Shown one piece after another: positions 36,011-46,689 of a stretch of DNA of 64,000 bases. The first letter of the stretch is position 1. Each line of letters starts with the position of its first letter. The notes beneath the pieces are model-generated. The model was given only the letters and a program-made list of their open reading frames with translations, searched no databases and was not told the origin of the DNA. The DNA lies in contig CM068830.1 of NCBI GenBank assembly GCA_028554795.2, forward strand, positions 111,179,214 to 111,243,213, given 5' to 3'. Both the position numbers and the translations under genes were made by a program. Origin of the DNA: Sinohyriopsis cumingii (Eukaryota > Mollusca > Bivalvia > Unionida > Unionidae).

Positions 36011-36984
36011 ACATATTTCTAAAAAGAATAATTCTTTTCTTTGGTTATTGAGGCAAATCAAAACATATATTCCTCTTCAGTATAGGGTCATCTTTTATAA
36101 TAAAAGTTATATTCAGCCATACCTGGACTACTGTAATGTAATTTGGGGTATTACCTCTAATTTAAACATAACAAACACTTTTAAGACTCCAAAAGAGGGC
36201 TTGCCATTTAATTCTAGATCAATTTATAGACAATTTTCAGGATGCAATGAATAATATAAAGGTTTTAACAATACAAGAAAGAATATTTCTTAGAAAGGCC
36301 AAGTTGATGTATAAAGTATCCAGAAAAGACATTCCTGTCTATCTAAGCAATATCTTTCACCAAAGAGATGCTGATGGTACTCCAAATTTAAGGTCCATAA
36401 GAAGTAAAAATTACATTATACCAAGGCCAAAGAAGGAATTGTTTAAAAAAAAGTTTTCAAAATACTGGTCCACTGGTATAGAACAACATTCCCAGTGATT
36501 AAGGCAGGCTCCTAGCATTTTATCTTTTCACAATCAAAAGGCAGGCTCCTAGCATTTCATCTTTTCACAATCAATGTCTTAAATGGATGAAATCTTTAGA
36601 AAATTGAACAGTTCTAGTACAAAAATACTGCCTGCTTTTCTGTAATTTTGCATCATTTTCATAGCTGAATTTTTCAATGCAGGATTATATTTTATGTTTT
36701 ATATATGTTTATGTTTTTACTGATGCCCGTGCATGTGTTCCAGGCTTGATACTTTGAATTTTAAAATTACTTAATTATTTAGTGTCAAGCCAGACTCTTC
36801 ACATCATGTTGTATATACTGTATATATTGTACATAACAGATAGAAGGCCTCAAGGTAGATTTAAGTTCTGTAACTAATTGGGTTACCTCCTCTAAATAAA
36901 GTCTTTATTATTATTATTGTATTGTAAAAAAAGATTCTGATAGCTGAGTGGTAGGTAACATTTTATCCTCTAAAAAAAAGTAAA

Positions 36985-37575
36985 AATATTGAGGTAACAG
37001 AACAAATGTGTTCTTCCTGCTTAAACCAGTCTTATCAACATGGACTCCCAAAACCTTTTCCGCATCCACATTTTCAATTTCATTGTTGAAGATATACAGC
37101 TCAAGATTTGGATTTCTTTTTGCTGATAATCTTAGTTAGTTCCAATCAATACTGCCTTGTCTTTTAGAGGATTGATAGATATGTTATATACTATTCAACT
37201 TGATATAAATATTCACCCAGTTGTTTGTTCAAATTTATAAAGTTAGAATCAGACTTAGTATCATCAGTATATAGATCAGTTTTTGAATGTTGAGCATAGG
37301 AAGCAAGCCATTTATAAACAATATGAATAATACTGGCCCTAAAATAAATCCCTGTGTAACTCCTTTGTGGATGAAAGTGAGCTCTTATTTAATGTGATCT
37401 ATAACAACTTGTTGGCTTCTGTCACATGGATATGATCTGAACCATGATAGTGACAAGTGAAAACATTTGTACTTTCAAGGTTCCATTAAAGTATATTATG
37501 GTCAAAGACCTTAAAGTAAAGGTAGACGGTTCCAACCAATTTTCCATTGTCAATTGCAAGCAACTATTTGATCAA
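36985..37575 (-). mobile_element. LINE reverse-transcriptase fragment, minus strand
   Basis: On the minus strand GKLVGTVYLYFKVFDHN (motif A region), GVTQGFILGPVLFILFING and DLYTDDTKS (YADD region) appear in different frames, followed by KEIQILSCISSTMK. This is a CR1/L2-type RT, heavily decayed. It separates two plus-strand CR1 pieces. Confidence 0.65.
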
Positions 37576-37583
37576 TGAACTTT

Positions 37584-37735
37584 GTTAGTTGTTGTTGTTA
37601 TTGTAGGGTTTAATGCCATTTATCAGCACATGATAGGCTACACATGGTGGCCAGTATTAATGGAGGAAGAACCGGGAAAACCCTGGAAAGAACCACCAAC
37701 CCACAAGAAGCTACTGGCAAGCTTCCTCACATACC
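37584..37735 (-). repeat. SINE (family 1), partial copy
   Basis: (GTT)n, then GGGTTTAATGCCATT and ...GAAGCTACTGGCAAGCTTCC on the plus strand. The tRNA-like head is missing. Confidence 0.75.
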
Positions 37736-39010
37736 TTGAGGATGATTATGAAAGCTTGTTGTATGCCAACAGGTCCAAAAACACAGAGTGAAACATAATC
37801 ATCTCAGGTCTACCGCCAAGAAGGGATGTACATACATATGACTCAACTAAATGACACACTAAGTACTTTGTGTGAATATTTCCAAATACTATTTGTTACA
37901 CAATACAGGACCTTCTTCAAAGACAATCAAGTGAACAAACAATTATACCAGCGAGACCAAATCCACTTGTCTAACACAGGTACTGTTGTTGTTGTTGTGG
38001 GGTTTAACGCCATTTTTCAGCACGATAGGCTATACATGGCGGCCAGTATTAATGGTGGAGGAAGAACCCGGAAAACCCCGGAAAGAACCACCGACCCACG
38101 AGAAGCTACTGGCAAGCTTTCTCACATGCCCACATTGGCTGAATCTTAGACTCGAACCGCCGCAGACAGAGGTGAGATGGCAGTGATCTGTAACGAAGAG
38201 CGCTTTAGACCACTCGGCCACTCGGGGCCCCAAACACAGGTACTGCCATACTCCTTAGGAATATAGACCGGTACATAAGACTTATAAAAGGGGTTAGGCA
38301 TGAGTCGGAAAACTGCTTGTATTGTGAAGAGCATGGTCATGTAACAGTGGTGTCTGCATGGAAAACAGATTTGTTGCCATCTTTGTAATGAACTAGGACA
38401 TAAGCAAAAGTTGTGCACATACCAGTAGGTAGAAGGCTATGATGTACAGGCCTATGCAACACATATCCAGCAACAAAATGAATTAGAATGTGTATACTTT
38501 TCAATGTAATAATTATAATTCTATAAACAGATTTCAGGCACTATCTGATTTGTGTACAAAGTGCAACTTGTTAACATGTAAACAACTATGTGATACTGTT
38601 CAACTTATTTCTCCCTATGAGGCTACTCAAGTGTCCAATATATCAATGTCTTGTAGGTATGTAAATCGGTCTCATATTGAACATTCTCACATGTCCACTA
38701 CATGTGTGGTCATGGTACAATAGATGGATCTTGTATGTTATCTTCTTCATGTGTATATGTAAATAATCAAGGCAATGTAAAGAAATCTGTCAAGCCTAAA
38801 AACAATACATGGCATACTACCTTGTCTGAAAATCAATCCTCTGATCAAAATTGTCATGTCTTTGGGCACCTCAAAAGAGGTCTGCAAGTAATCAACCTAA
38901 ATATTCAACACATCCTCCCTAAACTGAATGAGATAAAGTTAATATTACTGCAAATTAGATGAGTCAATATTCTAGGTCTATGTAAAACCTTTCCTTCTGA
39001 TGACACTGAT
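37736..39010 (+). mobile_element. CR1-type LINE copy 3: ORF1 end and endonuclease start
   Basis: Related to 53,830-54,690. DYESLLYANR, IIISGLPPRR and QLYQRDQIHLS match the esterase part of CR1 ORF1, and remains of the zinc-knuckle part follow the SINE. QVINLNIQHILPKLNEIKL begins the endonuclease. Frame breaks are many. A family-1 SINE sits inside it at 37,986-38,232, and another abuts its right end. Confidence 0.7.
37986..38232 (-). repeat. SINE (family 1), full length with 13-bp target duplication
   Basis: Flanked by AACACAGGTACTG at 37,973-37,985 and again at 38,233-38,245. On the minus strand the head reads GAGTGGCCGAGTGGTCTAAA (Leu/Ser tRNA-like A box) and GGTTCGAGTCT (B box), and the tail is (CAA)n. 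It interrupts CR1 ORF1 after QIHLSNTG. Confidence 0.92.
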
Positions 39011-39016
39011 GATTTG

Positions 39017-39195
39017 GCTCTCCATACAGGGGTTCTCACCTCTGTATGCGTGGGTTCAAGTCTCGGATTCGGCTAATGTGGGTATGTAAGAAAGCTTGCC
39101 AGTACCTTCTCGTGGTTCGGTGGTTCTTTCTGGGGGGTTCCCGGGTTCTTCCTCTACCATTAATACTGGCCGCCATGTATAGCCTATCATGATGA
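39017..39195 (+). repeat. SINE (family 1), head-truncated copy
   Basis: GGTTCTCACCTCTGT...GGTTCAAGTCTCGG, then CTTGCCAGTACCTTCTCG and TACTGGCCGCCATGTATAGCC. It lacks the A-box half and the tail. Confidence 0.8.
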
Positions 39196-39430
39196 CAGGC
39201 AAATTGTAAGCAACGACATGAGCCCCTGTGCATCCAACACATACATTGGACTTGCACTCTAGATCAATTTTGGGCTCAAAATCACACACTAGTATTTCCA
39301 GTGACATTTTCCCAATGTCCAACAGACCGATATACATGAAATTCATTGTCATCATTGCTATCACCAGCCAGTATTTGCCGACTGAAAACATCTGAAGACA
39401 AACCGTGTTGTGATTCAACCATTTTGGTTT
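39196..39430 (-). other. Unidentified coding-like fragment
   Basis: On the minus strand one frame reads SSDVFSRQILAGDSNDDNEF and another PKIDLECKSNVCVGCTGAHV. This looks like decayed protein-coding DNA with two frames, probably a transposon piece, but I do not recognise the family. Confidence 0.3.
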
Positions 39431-40867
39431 CCTGTGTGGCCCTTATTTGAAAGAAGCAATTGTAAAACTTCCATGATGAAAGTAAGGTTTAAATTACCAT
39501 AACTGCTTGTTTCAGGGCGCAATGAAACAATCAAATTTAGTTTAGGTGGCGCTCTACAGTTTCAACTTTTGCATAGGGTTAGAATTTTAAAGAAGAAGAA
39601 TTTCCCTGGCTTTCCTCACTGTTAATACTGGCTATTTAAAAAAAGACCTTCTATATCTTACGTATAATTCAAAGAATCTTTAATTCCCTTTATTTTTTGG
39701 CGTATGATTGATGAGAGACAGCTTGGCCTTACTCCATATGTGCACCTTACAAAAAAGTGCTAGCTCCACTTGTTCATTTTCACTTTCTGAACTTCAGAGG
39801 AATATAATATAAGAAAGAGCCGACAACTCTTTTTACATTTTATATATTTGGTAATTCATTCATTGCCCTTTCAGAAGCTCATATGATCAGGTCTGGCAAA
39901 ATTAATTTTCCCTATTTTAATAGCTGCTATGGATAGTGTACTTTTAGACTAATTCAGGCTAATTTTTTAGCACAAGGTAGCAGTCGTTTTAGTTAGCAGT
40001 GTGCTTAGATCATGTACAATTTCCAAAAGTACAATATCCAAAGAAATATCATCCACATTACATTAATTTAGCATAGAGGTATGCCAACATTCTCTCCATT
40101 CATGTTGAACGGAAGTATCCAGCTATTTTAACATTTGCGCATTAAGCGCTGCAAGACTGCTAATGGCAGCATGAATTACATTGTGAAGTGCACTTCTAAA
40201 GTTGAACTGCATACTGTACAAAGCAGATGTTTGATATCTGGGACATTGACGTAATTTGTGGAATGCATATCACTGCTTTAAAAGTATGTGAATTCATACA
40301 AATCTGATGCACTCGCATGTACTGGCATCATTTCTGACCCAATGTTTTATTCATGTGAGTTAGAGTCTGCAAGGAAGGGGTTAAATATGATTTTCAATAT
40401 ATATTCTTTTTTCTTCTGACAACCCCACCAGCGACTTTTCATTTCGTTAACACAACCCACAACAGAAGTGATTTTCCTAACCAGCCTTCCACTGTCAGAA
40501 TCAAAATAATTTGAAACACAACTGCCTAAAGATGTTTTTTTTTGAAGTGCCATCCACTGTTTTCTTTATATTATATATGTTTTACTGGAACAGCCCTAAA
40601 TCAGATACAAGACTACCTCATTAATATGTGTAGTTCTCACTCAAAAGAACTTATTTTCCAGGTTTGACTAAAACCTAATAAAAGATGTGGCTAGCTGAGT
40701 TGTAACATGCTTAGTAGTTAGATGTAAAATCACTTATATTATCAAAAACACCTATCTTACTCAAGATCTTGATAGCATATGTAGCTTATATTAAAAGTCT
40801 GATCAAAGCCAGATAAGAAATATATTCTCTGCATTGGTAACATGCTCAGCTACTCAGATGAAGAATG
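39431..40867. other. No gene or known repeat recognised
   Basis: AT-rich sequence without coding or repeat signals that I can name. Confidence 0.35.
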
Positions 40868-40879
40868 AATTCATTGGCA

Positions 40880-41575
40880 TGCATAGATCTTAGTCATTAT
40901 TGAACACATTGTCATGCATAGATCATACTCATTACTGAACTCATTAACATGCATGGTTCATATTCATTATTGAACTCATTAGCATGCATGCATCATACTC
41001 ATTATTGAACTCATTAGCATGCATAGATCATACTATTAGTAAGAGATTAGTATTTTAATACTAAACATGTTAAAATAAACAGTAATTATTGCTATCTTCA
41101 TATAATGTGCATTGTTATACTCTCCTTAAGTGGGCCTTAAGGGAGAATAGGCCTTGACTAATAAGTCACCCTCTATAAATAAAGTATTATTATTATTATT
41201 ATTACTAGTTATTGAACTCATTATCATGCATAGATCTTACTCATTATTGAACTCATTAGCATGCATGAATCATACTCATTATTGAACTCATTAGCATGCA
41301 TAGATCATACTCATTATTGAACTCATTAACATGCATGGATCATACTCATTATTGAACTCATTAGCATGCATGGATCATACTCATTATTGAACTCATTAAC
41401 ATGCATAGATCATACTCATTATTGAACTCATTAGCATGCACCGGTCATACTCATTATTGAACTCATTAACATGCATAGATTTTAGTCATTAGCATTGCAT
41501 AGATCATACTCATTATTGAACTCATTAGCATGCATAGATCTTATTCATTATTGAACTCATCCAAAATCTTGACAA
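40880..41575. repeat. 35-bp satellite array
   Basis: About 15 copies of a unit containing TCATTATTGAACTCATTA, GCATGCAT and AGATCATAC, with a regular 35-bp period in the right part. It is split by a LINE tail at 41,035-41,207. Confidence 0.92.
41035..41207 (+). mobile_element. CR1-type LINE 3' tail inserted in the satellite
   Basis: AGGGAGAATAGGCCTTGACT...ACCCTCTATAAATAAAGTATT and (ATT)n match the style of CR1 3' ends at 36,900 and 57,470. Satellite units continue on both sides. Confidence 0.75.
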
Positions 41576-42938
41576 TATAAGCCCATATTCCATGTTCAAG
41601 AAAATCTTCTTTTCAATCAAAGTGGTAATGGATGCATGACATACAAATGATAAGTCATGCTGGATGAATCCAAGGCTATACAATAATCTCACCTAGCCTT
41701 ATGGCCAGGCAATCTAGCAAGATGAAACAGGGAAGATGAGAAAATTATTTGTTTCTGTTTATGTCTCATACTAGTAAAACTGAATAAGACATTCAAAAAA
41801 ATGTACACAAATGAAAACTTTAACCAAAACCATAACAAACCTTGATAATGAGAATGACACAGCTGCTGGAAAGTGACTGATATGTCTTGCATTTCCCCTA
41901 AATGTAGATTCGATACCGTTATGAGTCTATGCTCTTAAAATAAGTAACAAAAAATAAATACAATAAAACGCAAAGCAACAAGCTTTGCAAAATTCAACAA
42001 ATAATTTATTTTCCGAGAATATAAAAGTGAAAATGAGAAAAAAGCACTTATGGTGTTGTAAATTAAATCCAAAATAATCCATAAATAATTATAGACATAA
42101 GTCCTAGTATTTAAAGTCCTGAATAAAATTCGGTAGAACTCCAGAATAAATCCAAAAACTGAAGGTGACGATGTGTCTGTCATAGCTTATAAAGTGTTGA
42201 TGTGTCAACAGTCTTTTGTTGAATAACAGGAATATAATTCAAGGTATGAATACACTATAAATTCCAGTGAATGTCTCTATCCAAAATTTTTAATAACACA
42301 CTTCTGTATTTCCAGAGAATATAATCACTTGAATAATTTGAACAAAATTGATTCCAGCCCAAAACTACTGGTCATAACATATCATATTACCTAAAAAGTG
42401 CTAAATCTTAAAGCATGAATAAACAAGTCCTCTCAGTTACAATATTATATAGTCCTCTAATTGGCCTCAGGTCACAATTAGCATTTTCTATGAAATAAAT
42501 TACCTAATAGAAAATAATCTTCTAGAATGATCCTAATGTTTACAAAACAATAACAATAACCTGAATTACATAAATTTCACTTAGGAAATTCCAAAACCTA
42601 GACCCAAATAAACATATTTACTTCTTCTTCTAATAATAATAATATTAATAATACTGATTTTAATCCCATTCACATAGAGAATAATGTAACAATGTATTAG
42701 TTGTTTACACAGAGTTAAAAAAAAAGTTAATTTGGGTCAAGCAGAAATGACTCAATTTTGGACAAGGTCAAGTGCAACGTACACTGTTACATTACTATAG
42801 CATGTAATGAAATTAAAAAATTAAAATAAAGATAACTAACAAACAAAGCAAATTAAACATACATAACAATATAATTGAGTAGAAACAGTTACATCAACTG
42901 AATGTCCAGAATCATCTATAAGTAAAACTAAAACTTAC
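41576..42938. other. Mostly unrecognised; short repeat relative at 41,918-41,948
   Basis: TTATGAGTCTATGCTCTTAAAATAAG at about 41,923 (here as two linked halves) is related to one arm of the foldback at 26,702-26,758. The remainder is AT-rich with no coding signal. If the exon at 42,939 is real, this is intron on the minus strand. Confidence 0.35.
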
Positions 42939-43076
42939 CACCAGTCCTGCATTTCCATAGTCTTTTCTTCACCAGAACAATGACAATGACAATGACAATG
43001 GCAGTGGCAATGGGAACGACAATGGCAGTGATGGGTATTGTTTGGCTTGAACTTTTGCCATCTCCCCCATCATCAT
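42939..43076 (-). CDS. Candidate host exon encoding a transmembrane segment
   Basis: A 138-bp minus-strand interval is bounded by a pyrimidine-rich acceptor (CTCTTTTTTATCGACTTCAG before 43,076) and a donor (GTAAGT, 42,938-42,933). Both splice sites are phase 1. The open frame encodes an acidic, Ser/Gly-rich stretch, a hydrophobic run of about 23 residues (TIPITAIVVPIATAIV...VLV), then KKRLWKCRTG, a classic stop-transfer. This would be the membrane-spanning exon of a type I receptor-like protein with an acidic juxtamembrane region. Caution: part of the helix comes from a (CATTGT)n run, which gives Ile-Val by itself. No neighbouring exon was identified. Confidence 0.5.
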
Positions 43077-43221
43077 CTGAAGTCGATAAAAAAGAGATTC
43101 ATAGTCTTTGAGGTTAGCTATGACATGGATAGTACCACTCATATATCTACATGCATACCAGAAGTGTCTCTTGTATAATTACATATATAGTTTACATCTC
43201 TACATGTACAGTTCACATGTA

Positions 43222-43272
43222 CAGCCTATCGTGCTGAAAAATGGCGTTAAACCCCACAACAACAACACAACA
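43222..43272 (+). repeat. SINE (family 1) tail fragment
   Basis: AGCCTATCGTGCTGAAAAATGG, then CGTTAAACCCCACAACAACA. Only the 3' end is present. Confidence 0.8.
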
Positions 43273-44648
43273 AGCCTCTGATTATAAGCCTTGAGAATAA
43301 TATATTTTAGCATTAGAACCTAAACCAAAGCTATTAGTGACATTAGCACCTTACAATGGGCCATATTAAATACAATTCACTCCATGAGGCCTTAAATGGT
43401 GATAGAAGACAGAATATAGTTAACAATGGCAGCTCAGTGGATGGTGGTTAAGATTCACCAATTTAGGTAGGTGTTTTTATTACTTCTTATCTTTACTTCT
43501 GTTTCCTTAATGCTTCTCAAAGACACTATTTCACTGCAGCACATTTTAAGATAATATTCATACCCAAGTCCAGGTATACTTGCAACCAACCAGTTGTGAT
43601 TTCCATAATTGTTAATATATTTTTATACAGGTGTGTTTATAGGTATTTGATGCATTCTCCCATAACATCTGCACAATAATCATGCAGTGAACTGCCATGA
43701 TAGCAAATCTGCTTTTTCACCCCCTGAAGACATAACTTGATATCACTCTCGATTACTCTCATGGACTGGCCATAGGTATATTCCCCAGTGTCCTACTGCA
43801 AGAATACAGTTGCCTTGACCTGATACTGTATTAATGGCGCTCTTGTATAAATGGAAACGTGTCTGTATTGGAATAAGCTATTTGAAAAAGTAAATAAAAA
43901 TATAATATCAAGCTTCAGGTTATTTCTTTCAATCCATATTGTCAAACATATTGTAGACAGTAACACTACCAGTCTCGCTTTCACAGGTTCTTTAGAATAG
44001 GTCTTTATATTGGAGTGATACCCTGCTGTTATCTATCTGAGGTCTGATGCTGTGGAATGCTAGATTTATGTCCCGAGCAGGATATCATCATATTCCTTGC
44101 TTCTGGTCACCAACCAGATTATTGACTGGGTTGGCTTCTCAATTGCACTGAGTCATCGACTGGATTGCCAACTAGGCTGTAGACTGCATCATCTCAGGAT
44201 CATCAACTGGATCATAGTTTGCATCGTTGACTGAATTGTGGTCAAAAATTGTCATCTCCTCGAGATCGACAGAAAGAAAAATAGGAGCAAAATAATGAGA
44301 GCTCTTCTGCTTCTATCTGTATTTCGCAAGGTCATGATAACAACATTCCATTATGCTTCTCGAACGAACCTTGTAGTGCCTATCTCTTCACTGACAAAAG
44401 CCTTTTTGAGATATGATGGTCCTGATTTTTCCTGCTCAGCGAAATACAGCAAAAAATGTACTTGGCCTGGCTAGGTGGTTCATACTGCTTCATTCAAAAG
44501 ATGTCTTCTCATCACATCACATCATACCACACCACCATTGCAACCACAGCTGGCCCACATATTTAAATACCCAACAGGCAGAATCACCTGACCCAAAAAT
44601 AAGATGCTAGATGACATTACAAAGCCAGTTAATATTTAAAATCAAAAC
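43273..44648. other. No gene or known repeat recognised
   Basis: Unassigned DNA between the SINE tail and the piggyBac derivative. Short frames at 44,238-44,610 show no domain. Confidence 0.35.
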
Positions 44649-44652
44649 TTAA

Positions 44653-45673
44653 CTCTTTACCTTCTGGTATGCGACCATAAAAATAGCCTTGTAACCCCAG
44701 AGACACATATACAAGCTGCTAATAATACTCTCTCTGTCCTGGCTGGCTCATACATGCGTTTCCGTCCAAGGGTCAGGAAACCCCAGATACGTATATACAC
44801 ATTTCATATTAAAGCTTTGTATTGGATGAAATTACAAACATCCGTTCTCTTTTAAAATATTTAGCCAATGAAAATAGTCCTTACATAAAATGATGAATGT
44901 ATTCTATTAATAGTTTTACAGCATATAAGCGGGAAATTCTATTGAAAACGAGATCAATGGTGACAGTAAAACAAAATGTCAACATTCATGTATTCCGACG
45001 ACGATTCTGATTAAGTTTTGAAGGATTTGAAAGTGATGATATTGATTTTAGCCAGATTCAAGATGACGGATTGGACATTAGTATAAGTCCTGTTTCGACA
45101 CCTGACATTTCAGATTTATCTGAAATGCGAGACAAACAGATCTGGTCGGAACACGTGAGACCGGTAAATGTGGACGACTTTACAGCAGTTTCACGGCCAG
45201 CATTTATTTTAGAAGAAAATGCAAGGGAAATATATTCCTTTTTACGTCCTTCAGGCAGTATCATAAAAAATTACCAAATCTGCAATAAAATAGTGGACAC
45301 AATGGTTTGCAAAATAGTGGTGAGAACAGTAATCTAATATACATTTTAAACACATAACATTGAGATATATTTTTTTAAAAATTATATGTGAATATAAACA
45401 TTGATTCCTGTGGATTATATATGTAGTTGTTGGTGGAAATGAGTGGCACAAAACATTGGTAAGTGTTTAAAATTTTATTTTACATTAAATTACATAGTTT
45501 GCATGGGACAAAATTGATACAGAAAATGTAGACAGCATGTAAATAACTCAAGAAGTTCTCACTCAGGCAACTATTATGATGCTCTAGGGTTCAGCCTACA
45601 AACTGCTGCTAGAAGGCAGGCTGCTAATCAGTCTTAGTAGCCAGAGCAGCAAGTACTTGCAGAAGGTAAAGAG
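44653..45673 (+). mobile_element. piggyBac-type derivative with perfect inverted ends and TTAA duplications
   Basis: CTCTTTACCTTCTG (44,653-44,666) is the exact inverted complement of CAGAAGGTAAAGAG (45,660-45,673), and both are directly flanked by TTAA (44,649-44,652 and 45,674-45,677), the piggyBac hallmark. The 1,021-bp body holds only the N-terminal part of a transposase, so it is an internally deleted, non-autonomous copy. Confidence 0.88.
44974..45337 (+). pseudogene. piggyBac transposase, N-terminal remnant
   Basis: ATG near 44,974 starts MSTFMYSDDDSD, then a frame change leads into SFEGFESDDIDFSQ, the acidic N-terminus common in piggyBac transposases. The downstream frame (45,071-45,337) reads IWSEHVRPVNVDDFTA and PAFILEENAREIYSFL, matching the start of the DDE_Tnp_1_7 domain. 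The catalytic part is absent, so there is no transposase activity. One frameshift lies at about 45,013. Confidence 0.65.
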
Positions 45674-45691
45674 TTAAACTAAACTGAAGAT

Positions 45692-46016
45692 GTGTGATGT
45701 GATGTGATTTGGATTTTTAACGTAGCTTTAACAATTTTTCAGTCATATCGCTATGATGTCTGCAATGTGGCAGTTTATAGTGATGTCTAGCACTGGGGCA
45801 TCATGCCGCAGACATGTAGCATGATGTCCCACCCAGTCACATTATCCTGACACTGGCCGACCAGTCCTAACACTAACCTCTTAATGCTGAGCGCCAAGCA
45901 AGGCAGCTGTTAGTACCGTTTTTGTAAGTCTTTGGTATGACTTGGCCGGGGATCGAACCCACGACCTCCCACATCCGAGGCGGACGCTCTAACCACTAGG
46001 CCACCGGAGTGGTCTT
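45692..46016 (-). repeat. SINE (family 2), full length with 11-bp target duplication
   Basis: AAACTGAAGAT flanks the copy at 45,681-45,691 and 46,017-46,027, which defines the family ends: a tRNA-like head on the right (minus strand TGGCCTAGTGGTTAGAGCG; GTGGGTTCGATCCCC) and an (ATCAC)n-like tail on the left. The central core is shared by five other copies here. It landed 14 bp from the piggyBac end. Confidence 0.92.
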
Positions 46017-46027
46017 AAACTGAAGAT

Positions 46028-46687
46028 TACTGTCCATGTGTTTTCTCATTACACAACCCCTGCCTCCACAACTATGTGCTTCTTTGCACATATATATATA
46101 CAAAAAAATGCAAAGCAGTGAAATTAAAGCAAAAAAAAAATTAAATAATCATAAATGAATTAACATTCAGTTTGAATGACAGTCGTTATTTCACAGTACT
46201 TAGTTCCAGCTATCATTAGACTTGTTCACTATTCTGAACAGAAAAATTCAACTTAGAATACATTTTCAACCACGTCTTGTGCACATTTGTAAAAAATCTG
46301 ACTTAAGTCCTTGCAGTTTCCACTTCAGGATAATTGTTGCCTCCAATCATAAGTTTTTACGACATGAGAAAGGTTAAATATATCCATGCACCAAAACAAT
46401 GTATCTTACATGTGCAGAATTTAAATTTATGTTGGAGTGTGTTTTCTGAAAAGTAATTTTCAAATGATTTAAAAGGTGCCCCACATTACTTACGACTTGA
46501 AGAAAAAATTATGTGTGCACAAAAAAACTGTAAAAGTTAATTTATGCAGGGTTCGTAGCATATTTCTTTAAAAATTATCAAGGTTTTTTCAAAGTTTTTT
46601 AAGATTCAAAAATCATGGTTTTCAAGGTGCATTCGTATATTGATTTTAAAGGTTACATCAATGAAACTGGATGTAAACACAAGTCAG
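46028..46687. other. No feature recognised
   Basis: AT-rich DNA between the SINE and the Tigger element. Confidence 0.35.
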
Positions 46688-46689
46688 TA

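Larger units (their letters stand above)
32640..36925 (+). mobile_element. CR1-type LINE copy 2, 5'-truncated, split by an L2-type LINE
   Basis: The RT region is closely related to the CR1 at 53-57 kb. 32,640-34,190 carries the linker (KVNKMIYKAKQAHYKKVL) and RT (VVDFHKAFDLVNHEILL, GVPQGSILGPLLFILF, LYADDTTLYE). Coding similarity stops at 34,190 in VDNNLTLSTH and resumes at 36,008 with HISKKNNSFLWLLRQ, YIQPYLDYCNVIWG and ERIFLRKAKLMYKVS. The 3' end (GGCCTCAAGGTAGATT, then (ATT)n at 36,905) matches the other copy. Several stops and frame changes (for example 33,239 and 33,422) make it inactive. Confidence 0.85.

Noticed and set aside
45071-45337. 88-codon ORF as a host gene
   Set aside because: It lies between TTAA-flanked inverted ends and matches the N-terminus of piggyBac transposases.
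31763-46016. tRNA-like heads of family-2 SINEs as functional tRNA genes
   Set aside because: They are always followed by the same SINE body, and one copy has exact target duplications outside the whole unit.
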